A stretch of DNA of 5,232 nt from Faucicola sp937889485 (GTDB lineage Bacteria; Pseudomonadota; Gammaproteobacteria; Pseudomonadales; Moraxellaceae), in assembly GCA_051653685.1 (NCBI GenBank), contig JBOFWQ010000124.1, forward strand, positions 1 through 5,232, written 5' to 3'. Position 1 is the stretch's first letter. The number at the start of each line of letters is the position of its first letter. The position numbers and the translations under genes are program-made. Below, in pieces: positions 1-4,928 of the stretch. The notes under the pieces were generated by a model. It did not search any database. It saw only the letters and a program-made list of their open reading frames with translations, and had not been told where the DNA came from.

Positions 1-242
1 TTAACCTAGGGACAGGTAAGGGGACTTCGGTGCTGGAGCTGGTGCAAAGCTTTGAAGCGGTTACAGGACAAGCCGTGCCCTACCAAATGGCACCAAGACG
101 GGCAGGAGATATCGCCAGCTGTTATGCTAGCAGTGGCAAGGCTCATCAGCTATTAAACTGGCAAGCGGCGCTGGGTATCAAAGAAATGTGTGCAGATACC
201 TGGCGTTGGCAACAACAAAACCCGAATGGCTATGATGCTTAG
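1..242 (+). CDS. galE: UDP-glucose 4-epimerase, C-terminal end (5' partial)
   Basis: This is the last 79 codons of GalE, the cytoplasmic NAD-dependent short-chain dehydrogenase-type enzyme that interconverts UDP-glucose and UDP-galactose. The frame is open from base 3 and begins with NLGTGKGTSVLELV, a conserved GalE segment. It continues with the family's RRAGD motif and a tail (W..AL...EMC.DTWRWQQQNPNGY) that closely resembles the end of E. coli GalE from memory. The stop is TAG at 240-242. A GTG at base 30 is an internal Val codon, not a start, because the family match extends upstream of it. The catalytic Ser-Tyr-Lys and NAD-binding regions lie outside the window. The gene converges on the capsule export operon, so it may be the end of a biosynthetic block supplying UDP-Gal or UDP-GalNAc, which is inference. 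Some homologues prefer N-acetylated substrates, and this fragment cannot decide between them. Confidence 0.93.
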   Translation, partial: NLGTGKGTSVLELVQSFEAVTGQAVPYQMAPRRAGDIASCYASSGKAHQLLNWQAALGIKEMCADTWRWQQQNPNGYDA

Positions 243-270
243 GCGGCAGCACAACGAGTGCTAAGCCGCC
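242..270. terminator. Hairpin between convergent galE and kpsD, possible bidirectional terminator
   Basis: The arms GGCGGC (242-247) plus AGCAC (248-252) pair with GTGCT (258-262) plus GCCGCC (265-270). This gives an 11-bp GC-rich stem with a 5-nt loop (AACGA) and a 2-nt AA bulge at 263-264. It sits exactly between the two convergent stop codons and includes the last base of the galE stop. Neither side has a proper U-tract: galE transcripts read AGCAGTTTAC after the stem and kpsD transcripts read TAAGCATCAT. The position suggests a shared terminator or a stabilising 3' end structure, but the missing U-runs make strong intrinsic termination doubtful. Confidence 0.5.
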
Positions 271-276
271 AGCAGT

Positions 277-2043
277 TTACAGACCGAATACGACTTTGGC
301 AGCGATAGCAATCTGATAAATAATTTGTGAAATACCGCGAGTAATCTCAACTTTCTTGGTTTTGACTTCAGGAATAACCATAATTTGGTCACCTTGCTGA
401 ACAGGATAATTGGCGTCAGTGATGATATGCTCACCATTTGGATGAATGATAATAATTTCTTTTTGGTTAGCATTGGTATTAAAGCCGCCTGATTTCGCCA
501 CATATTGACCGACAGTCATATTAGGATTAAAGGTTAACGCATTTTGGAAGCGCACTTCACCGTTGACTGTGACTACCGAAGTTTTCTCTGGTACTTCTAT
601 CACGTCATCCTGCTGTAAAATTACATCTTCCCAAGCATTAGGCAGTACAACCACCATACCGTCAGGTTGTACTTGCCTTGCCTTGCTAATAAACCTTTCG
701 ATTAACTGAGCATCTATTTGTCTTAACGATGCTTCTTCTTTTGTAACTGACTGCGTCGCCAAAGACATTTCTTGTAGTCTATCTAAAGACGCATTAATAT
801 TACGTTTTTGCTGTAAAGCAACAGAAGGACGATAAATTTTTAAAGCATATAAATTTGCTGTATTGCTAGGGCGAATTTGGGCTACTAGATCCTTCAAGGT
901 GGCACCTTGTGGCAAAATAACGACCCCATTCCCTACGTGTGCGCCTTTTATTTGCACGCCAATAGTGGCAGCGTATCTGTCTGAGGTAACCACAAACTTA
1001 TCGCCATTTTTGACTTTAATATTTTTTGCCTCGTCCAATAAATAATATTCACTCTGCAACGCTCGTCCTACACCATGGGATAGGCTAATGTTAGTGGCAT
1101 TGGCGTTTGGATTTGCAACATCTAAAACATCCCCTACAGTTAAATTGTCCACATCAAATTCAAATATATAGGGGTTTTGTACCTCCCCTTCGATACTAAA
1201 CGTTTTTTTCTGTGGCGCAATGGTAACAACGTCACCATCCTCAAAAGAAAAAGGCTCTAATTGCCCTGCCAATAAAAACTTGTATAAATTGACTTGCTGA
1301 ACCAAGCGCCCATTACGGTGAATGCGAATGTCGATATAGCTACCACGTTTTGGGTCAACGCCACCAGCGCGGTCAATATAAGACAGTACCGAGTCAGCCG
1401 CTACACCTGAATAATAACCTGGCTGGTTAACAAAGCCCGTTACAAAAACCCGAACAGGCAACGCTTGTTGTAAAGAGGCATACACCCCGACATTGGCACG
1501 ATAAACCTTACCAACCGCGGCTTTTACCACAGATTGCAAATTGCCGTTTCGAACGCCTGCTACACGTACAGGACCTACATTAGGGATAAAAATATTGCCT
1601 TGGGGGTCAACTGTCATGGTAGAGGCAAACTGATAAGCGCCCCACATTCTCAGCTGAATATTATCACCTGCATTGATCACATAACTACTATTAAAATTTG
1701 CCCCAGAGGTGTTGGCAAAAGCCCCTCGAAACAGCTGTGATCCAAACATTTTTGAGGTGTCTGGCACCGCTTGGTAATTGCTGGTAGTGGAAACAATCGC
1801 ACTGGTGGGTAAAGTTGCCGCAGCAACTTCAGACTTACTTGCCATCGACTGCTGCTCAAACTGCTCAGTACTCAAACTAGCAGCCTGTGCAGCGGCTTTG
1901 AGTGAAGATACGTCATAACCAGCTAGGCTATCGGAATCTGCTGCCAACACAGGTGAAAAATGAACCAAGGCAATGCAGGCGACCAAATATTTTATGGGTC
2001 TAACTGAGTTTAATTTTAATAATGATAAAGAGTTATGATTCAT
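277..2043 (-). CDS. kpsD: Capsular polysaccharide export protein, KpsD family (Poly_export and SLBB domains)
   Basis: This encodes 588 residues, close to E. coli KpsD (about 560) and much longer than the CtrA/BexD type (about 390). KpsD is the periplasmic/outer-membrane component that takes capsule polymer to the surface. An N-terminal signal sequence is visible: basic residues up to K18, a hydrophobic stretch of about 19-34, and a likely cleavage after PVLA (34). An Ala/Ser/Gln-rich linker (about 40-115) follows. The polysaccharide export domain is at about 121-197 (YVINAGDNIQLRMWG), with SLBB-like beta-grasp repeats at about 197-275 (VFVTGFVNQPGYY), 280-355 (FSIEGEVQNPY), 362-410 (weaker) and 490-560 (VTVNGEVRFQN). 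The protein ends in an amphipathic or hydrophobic helix (ISQIIYQIAIAAKVVFGL). I chose the ATG at 2043 because it places the signal peptide at the N-terminus. A GTG at 2100 in the same frame would add 19 polar residues in front of it and has no ribosome site. It is the last gene of the operon, 62 nt after kpsE. Confidence 0.93.
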   Translation of the reverse strand: MNHNSLSLLKLNSVRPIKYLVACIALVHFSPVLAADSDSLAGYDVSSLKAAAQAASLSTEQFEQQSMASKSEVAAATLPTSAIVSTTSNYQAVPDTSKMFGSQLFRGAFANTSGANFNSSYVINAGDNIQLRMWGAYQFASTMTVDPQGNIFIPNVGPVRVAGVRNGNLQSVVKAAVGKVYRANVGVYASLQQALPVRVFVTGFVNQPGYYSGVAADSVLSYIDRAGGVDPKRGSYIDIRIHRNGRLVQQVNLYKFLLAGQLEPFSFEDGDVVTIAPQKKTFSIEGEVQNPYIFEFDVDNLTVGDVLDVANPNANATNISLSHGVGRALQSEYYLLDEAKNIKVKNGDKFVVTSDRYAATIGVQIKGAHVGNGVVILPQGATLKDLVAQIRPSNTANLYALKIYRPSVALQQKRNINASLDRLQEMSLATQSVTKEEASLRQIDAQLIERFISKARQVQPDGMVVVLPNAWEDVILQQDDVIEVPEKTSVVTVNGEVRFQNALTFNPNMTVGQYVAKSGGFNTNANQKEIIIIHPNGEHIITDANYPVQQGDQIMVIPEVKTKKVEITRGISQIIYQIAIAAKVVFGL

Positions 2044-2096
2044 ATGAGGTAGATTCCCATGTTTATTAATCCGCCTGGTGGGCAGCGGTTCACCAT
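2040..2096 (-). other. Possible 18-codon leader ORF overlapping the kpsD start
   Basis: In the kpsE-kpsD gap an ATG at 2096 opens an ORF encoding MVNRCPPGGLINMGIYLI, ending at TGA (2042-2040). That TGA overlaps the kpsD ATG (2043-2041) as ATGA, the usual arrangement for translational coupling. A second in-frame ATG at 2060 would give only MGIYLI, but it has a good Shine-Dalgarno sequence, AGGCGG (2076-2071), 10 nt upstream. kpsD itself has no convincing ribosome site directly before its ATG. The AGGCGG lies within a small potential hairpin, with CCGC at 2088-2085 pairing with GCGG at 2074-2071. I do not recognise the peptide. It may be a coupling device or a chance ORF. Confidence 0.3.
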
Positions 2097-2105
2097 ACAC
2101 TAAAA

Positions 2106-3227
2106 TTAATTTTTATGATCACGAATAATCGCTAAAATAAGCTGAACAAAACCATAAAAAATTAATAAGAAAATTAAGGATATACCAGCAATGTAGCCTT
2201 TTCTTGGATAAATATTTTCTTCTGCTTGATAAGGCGATGAAATTAAGATTAAATTTTTCATCTTTTTAGACGCCTCATAGCGAATTTTTTCGGCAGATGT
2301 TAATGCCAATTTGTACTTTTCTTCTGCAAAGGCAACATCGGCTTTAATCTGGTCAAACTCTACCGCTTTACTGTTTAAACGATTATTGGCAGGTGAGGTT
2401 AATTTGGCACGTTCTTGTGTGATTTGTTCTTCAACTGCTTTAATTTGACTGCGTAGTGAGACCACCTGTGGGGCATCTGGATTCAGGTAGCTCAGTAGCT
2501 GACGTTCTTCGGTACGTAAACTACTAAGGTTGGCTTCTAAGCCTACAATTAAGCTATTCAGCGCTTTTGCAGTCGACTCTGGGTCTAAAATTTCATTTTT
2601 ATTTTGATAATTTAATAACTTGGCTTTGGCTTGATTCAGCTGTTCCGTTGATTCTGCCAACTGTCTTTCAGCAAAAGTAATTTGATCTTTTGCCATTTGC
2701 TGGGAAATAGTATTTACAAAAATTTCACTTTGTTGTAATAACGCTTTATTAAGAGATAAGGCATATTCGGGCGTGAAACCTTCAGTGCGTATAGTCAAAA
2801 TATGGGTAATTTGGTCTAGATCCACACGATTGCGTTTTTTGAAATACTCAAGCAATTCCTCTTGTGTAGGATTGGCGGTTAATTCATTGATAGGATCGCT
2901 ACCGTTGGGACGATAGTTTTGCCGAAACTTAAATTGGGGATCAAGACGTTTTACCATGTCATGTGATAAAACGTAATTGGTGAGGTACGTGGAGTCTTCA
3001 ACGCTTGTGCTAGCACCGCCTAGCAATGCCACGATGCCAGAACCTGAGCTTAAGCCACTATCGTTGGTTTGCTTGATCACAAATTGTGACTCACTGACAT
3101 AACGCGGATGAGCGATGGTGGTAATATAAACTAAAATCAATACCCAAGGTATGACCACTAAAAATAAAAACAACGAGACTTGTTTAAATCGATTAAACCA
3201 AAGCCTATTTTTTGGATTGATTGACAT
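2106..3227 (-). CDS. kpsE: Capsule export inner-membrane/periplasmic adaptor, KpsE/CtrB family (PCP-3)
   Basis: This encodes 373 residues, against about 380 for KpsE/CtrB. It is an inner-membrane protein with a large periplasmic domain linking the KpsMT transporter to KpsD. It has the classic two-helix layout: membrane segment 1 at about 17-36 (VSLFLFLVVIPWVLILVYIT), then HPRYVSESQFVIK after the membrane. A Gly/Ser-rich stretch lies near 58-72, and long heptad-like, Gln/Glu/Lys-rich helices run at about 180-275 and 288-325, probably coiled coil. A proline-containing SSPYQAEENIYPRKG motif (330-344) precedes membrane segment 2 (about 345-368), and a short charged tail (RDHKN) ends the protein. 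The ATG at 3227 is chosen because it gives the short basic cytoplasmic N-terminus typical of the family. An upstream in-frame ATG at 3326 would overlap kpsT by 122 nt and add 33 atypical residues. The chosen start overlaps the kpsT end by 23 nt, so translation is probably coupled. Confidence 0.94.
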   Translation of the reverse strand: MSINPKNRLWFNRFKQVSLFLFLVVIPWVLILVYITTIAHPRYVSESQFVIKQTNDSGLSSGSGIVALLGGASTSVEDSTYLTNYVLSHDMVKRLDPQFKFRQNYRPNGSDPINELTANPTQEELLEYFKKRNRVDLDQITHILTIRTEGFTPEYALSLNKALLQQSEIFVNTISQQMAKDQITFAERQLAESTEQLNQAKAKLLNYQNKNEILDPESTAKALNSLIVGLEANLSSLRTEERQLLSYLNPDAPQVVSLRSQIKAVEEQITQERAKLTSPANNRLNSKAVEFDQIKADVAFAEEKYKLALTSAEKIRYEASKKMKNLILISSPYQAEENIYPRKGYIAGISLIFLLIFYGFVQLILAIIRDHKN

Positions 3228-3876
3228 GTTCTTTATATACCTCAACCGCTTCTTTTGTGTCGTGAAATACGAGCGCTGTTTGGTTAAGCAAGACGATACC
3301 AATATCACAGTTTCGCTCAATTTCATCTAAATTATGGGATACCATTAAAAAGCCAGATTGCTGGCGCCGTGCTTTTAAAATCGCCTCACTACGCTGGCGA
3401 AAGGCGGCATCACCCACTGCCCCTGCTTCATCCACCATATAGTAATCAAAATCAAACGCTAAACTGAGACCAAATGTGAGTCTTGAACGCATGCCTGATG
3501 AGTAACTTTTGACGGGCATATCAAAATAACGCCCAAGATCAGCAAACTCTTGGACAAAACGTACTTTTTCATCAATAAAATCACCACTAGAATATAACCG
3601 ACAGACAAATAGCACATTTTGCCGACCTGTTAAACTACCTTGAAAGCCACCCGCTACACCGACTGGCCACGAAATAGTGGCATCAGTTCTTACCATACCC
3701 TTATCGGGTTTATCAAGACCGCAGATAATATTAAGTAACGTGGATTTACCAGCCCCGTTGCGACCAAGTAGCCCTACACTTTGTTTATCTTCAATTACCA
3801 AATTTAGATCTTTAAATAAATAATGGCGCCCTTTTGGGGTCATAAAAGACTTGGTAATATTGTCAACATGGATCAT
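3205..3876 (-). CDS. kpsT: Capsular polysaccharide ABC transporter ATP-binding protein, KpsT/CtrD family
   Basis: This encodes 223 residues, the usual length for KpsT (about 220). It is the cytoplasmic nucleotide-binding subunit that powers export of lipid-linked capsule polymer through KpsM. All ATPase motifs are intact: Walker A GRNGAGKST (38-46), a GGFQGSLTG segment typical of polysaccharide exporters with the Q-loop glutamine probably Q79, ABC signature YSSGM (125-129), Walker B YYMVDE with catalytic E150, the following GAVGDAAFR, and switch H181 in SHNLDEI. No C-terminal carbohydrate-binding extension of the Wzt type is present, which fits a KpsMT rather than an O-antigen system. The ATG at 3876 follows the kpsM stop by 6 nt and has the ribosome site AAAAGG (3891-3886) 9 nt upstream. 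It overlaps kpsE by 23 nt at its 3' end. Confidence 0.96.
   Translation of the reverse strand: MIHVDNITKSFMTPKGRHYLFKDLNLVIEDKQSVGLLGRNGAGKSTLLNIICGLDKPDKGMVRTDATISWPVGVAGGFQGSLTGRQNVLFVCRLYSSGDFIDEKVRFVQEFADLGRYFDMPVKSYSSGMRSRLTFGLSLAFDFDYYMVDEAGAVGDAAFRQRSEAILKARRQQSGFLMVSHNLDEIERNCDIGIVLLNQTALVFHDTKEAVEVYKEHVNQSKK
3240..3243 (-). promoter_or_regulatory. Ribosome binding site candidate for kpsE, inside kpsT
   Basis: GAGG on the minus strand lies 12 nt before the kpsE ATG at 3227, within the last codons of kpsT. The spacing is longer than ideal and a purine-rich AAAGAA sits closer to the start. It supports the ATG at 3227 rather than the upstream one at 3326, and suggests that ribosomes finishing kpsT help initiate kpsE. 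Confidence 0.4.
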
Positions 3877-3882
3877 GTTCCC

Positions 3883-4698
3883 TTACCTTTTACGAATGAA
3901 ATCGTTCTCAAAAGCCTTGTAGAGTAATAGACCAGTAAAATCTACTGCAATCATCCATTTTAAAAAGTAACCCATATCTACGTGATAATTCGGGTAATTT
4001 GGTGCCAAAGCATGACGCATTGCTTCAATATTATGAATGATCGGATTATACATTAAATAGTCAAGATAAGGCTGTGGCACGATATGCACCGAGTACATAA
4101 TACCTGATAGAAAGTAGATTAAAGTAAAAATGATGGTAATGATTTTTGTCATTTCCCCTGCCAGATGTCCTACCACCATCATAATAAGTGCCACACCTAA
4201 GCTGAACAAAAACAAAGTAACCCAACAAAATAAATAGGTATCCAGTGATTCTAAGCTAATAGAGAGGTGTTTAAAAAATAATACACCGCCCAACAAAAAA
4301 CAAAACGAAGAAAAGTAAATCACCAACTCTAAAAATGAGCGGGCGATAATGATATCGATGTGTCGTACTGACCGATACATCAGCAAACCTTGGTTTGCCT
4401 CGACAGCGCCTAGAGCACGATTCGAAATTTTATCAAAAACGGTAAATGGAATTAATCCTGTTAGTAAAAAAAGTGAATAATCCATACCTGGTAAAATTCG
4501 GTTCATAATTGCCCCAAAAATCACCAGATAAATAGCCACTTGCAAAAAAACTTCTAAAGGCGCCCAGAGATACCCCAGACGGTAGCCACCAAATCGTGTT
4601 TGCAACTCGCGCATCAATAAAGCGTGAATCGCCGCCAACATTACTTGCAAACCATTACGGCGCCGTATAGGACGATAAGGGGGAAGTTGGACAGACAT
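3883..4698 (-). CDS. kpsM: Capsular polysaccharide ABC transporter permease, KpsM/CtrC family
   Basis: This encodes 271 residues (E. coli KpsM 258, CtrC about 265). It is the inner-membrane channel subunit that, as a dimer with KpsT, flips lipid-linked capsule polymer across the inner membrane. The family hallmark region LLMRELQTRFGGYRLGYLWAPLE (28-50) is an amphipathic interface segment leading into the first helix. Hydrophobic segments lie at about 50-68, 75-95, 120-142, 154-177, 185-205 and 243-261. Family-like motifs include FLLTGLIPF (77-85), GAVEANQGL (97-105, close to E. coli GAIEANQGL) and a GEM...YFLSGIMYSVHIVPQPY region (181-211). The N-terminus is about a dozen residues longer than E. 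coli KpsM and Pro/Arg-rich. An in-frame stop lies just upstream, so no longer start exists; the Met at residue 20 is a less likely alternative. No strong ribosome site precedes the ATG. It is the first gene of the operon. Confidence 0.95.
   Translation of the reverse strand: MSVQLPPYRPIRRRNGLQVMLAAIHALLMRELQTRFGGYRLGYLWAPLEVFLQVAIYLVIFGAIMNRILPGMDYSLFLLTGLIPFTVFDKISNRALGAVEANQGLLMYRSVRHIDIIIARSFLELVIYFSSFCFLLGGVLFFKHLSISLESLDTYLFCWVTLFLFSLGVALIMMVVGHLAGEMTKIITIIFTLIYFLSGIMYSVHIVPQPYLDYLMYNPIIHNIEAMRHALAPNYPNYHVDMGYFLKWMIAVDFTGLLLYKAFENDFIRKR
3886..3891 (-). promoter_or_regulatory. Ribosome binding site for kpsT, overlapping the kpsM end
   Basis: AAAAGG on the minus strand is part of the last two sense codons of kpsM and lies 9 nt before the kpsT ATG. 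This is good spacing and the clearest ribosome site in the operon. With only 6 nt between the kpsM stop and the kpsT start, it indicates tight co-expression of the permease and ATPase. Confidence 0.6.
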
Positions 4699-4740
4699 AA
4701 TGGCTTACAAAACTCTCTAGCAAATAAAAACGCAAAATTA

Positions 4741-4750
4741 GTAACACACA
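4741..4750 (-). repeat. 10-mer direct repeat copy 1, TGTGTGTTAC, downstream of the capsule -10
   Basis: The minus strand reads TGTGTGTTAC, differing by one base from TGTCTGTTAC at 4811-4802. The two copies have the same orientation and are 61 bp apart, roughly six helical turns. This copy lies just downstream of the predicted capsule transcription start. It is a candidate operator half-site or a chance similarity in AT-rich DNA. Confidence 0.3.
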
Positions 4751-4758
4751 ACAATCTG

Positions 4759-4767
4759 ACTATATCA
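4759..4767 (-). promoter_or_regulatory. Putative extended -10 promoter of the kpsMTED operon
   Basis: On the minus strand the sequence TGATATAGT fits the extended -10 pattern TGnTATAAT with one mismatch. An overlapping TATGAT (4769-4764) is another possible -10. No good -35 lies 16-18 nt upstream (TTAGGC is poor), which is tolerable for an extended -10 promoter or could mean an activator is needed. Transcription would start near 4752, giving a leader of about 54 nt before kpsM. Confidence 0.4.
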
Positions 4768-4801
4768 TAACGTAAAAACAAGCCTAAAAGATAGTAAAAT
4801 G

Positions 4802-4811
4802 GTAACAGACA
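4802..4811 (-). repeat. 10-mer direct repeat copy 2, TGTCTGTTAC, upstream of the capsule promoter
   Basis: This is the second copy of the TGT(C/G)TGTTAC element. Its near edge is about 35 bp upstream of the TG of the extended -10, where an activator or a looping repressor could bind. It is also about 50 bp upstream of the rsmH -35. No known regulator site is recognised. Confidence 0.3.
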
Positions 4812-4857
4812 CTACTATGACGCGATGCAAATCTTGGGATCGTACTTCACATTTTAC

Positions 4858-4885
4858 TTGACCCACAAAATTAGAAAGAGATAAT
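4858..4885 (+). promoter_or_regulatory. Sigma70-type promoter for rsmH
   Basis: TTGACC (4858-4863, five of six consensus bases) is followed after 16 bp by GATAAT (4880-4885, five of six). This is the best promoter in the window. Transcription would start near 4892, leaving about 37 nt of leader before the rsmH ATG. It probably drives rsmH and whatever lies downstream in the cell-wall cluster. Confidence 0.65.
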
Positions 4886-4906
4886 AGAAGGTTAACTTTC
4901 TTCTAT
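4884..4906. repeat. Inverted repeat at the rsmH transcription start
   Basis: ATAGAAG (4884-4890) is perfectly repeated inverted as CTTCTAT (4900-4906) around a 9-nt centre that contains the palindrome GTTAAC. It overlaps the end of the -10 and the predicted start point, so the full hairpin would not be transcribed from that promoter. A protein-binding dyad is more natural than an RNA structure. The stem is only 7 bp and AT-rich, so chance is possible. Confidence 0.35.
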
Positions 4907-4928
4907 CGACCGCTAAGTACCCTTATTA

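Larger units (their letters stand above)
4699..4928. other. Divergent intergenic region between kpsM and rsmH
   Basis: These 230 AT-rich bases hold the promoters for both directions, a pair of near-identical 10-mers, and a small dyad near the rsmH start; the promoters, 10-mers and dyad have their own entries. No convincing gene, tRNA, mobile element or terminator is visible. mraZ, which precedes rsmH in many bacteria, is not present here. The longest obvious ORF is a 20-codon plus-strand frame at 4799-4861 with no ribosome site. Confidence 0.8.

Noticed and set aside
30..242. A complete 70-residue gene starting at the GTG at base 30
   Set aside because: The same frame is open to the left edge, and the conserved GalE segment NLGTGKGTS lies before the GTG. 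It is an internal part of a truncated galE.
261..503. Minus-strand 80-residue frame inside kpsD
   Set aside because: It lies within the well-supported kpsD coding sequence in another frame, with no domain or ribosome site.
863..1045. Plus-strand 60-residue frame inside kpsD
   Set aside because: It is antisense to kpsD and shows no recognisable protein features.
1534..1859. Antisense and alternative-frame ORFs in the 5' part of kpsD
   Set aside because: Both the plus-strand frame at 1534-1740 and the minus-strand frame at 1677-1859 are explained as by-products of kpsD codon composition.
2044..2100. Longer KpsD starting at the GTG at 2100 (607 residues)
   Set aside because: It would put 19 polar residues before the signal peptide and has no ribosome site. 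The ATG at 2043 gives a normal secretory N-terminus.
3228..3326. Longer KpsE starting at the ATG at 3326 (406 residues)
   Set aside because: It would overlap kpsT by 122 nt, and the extra residues are unlike the short cytoplasmic N-terminus of the family.
4799..4861. 20-codon plus-strand ORF in the kpsM-rsmH intergenic region
   Set aside because: It has no ribosome site, and its end runs into the rsmH -35 element. It is too short to support.
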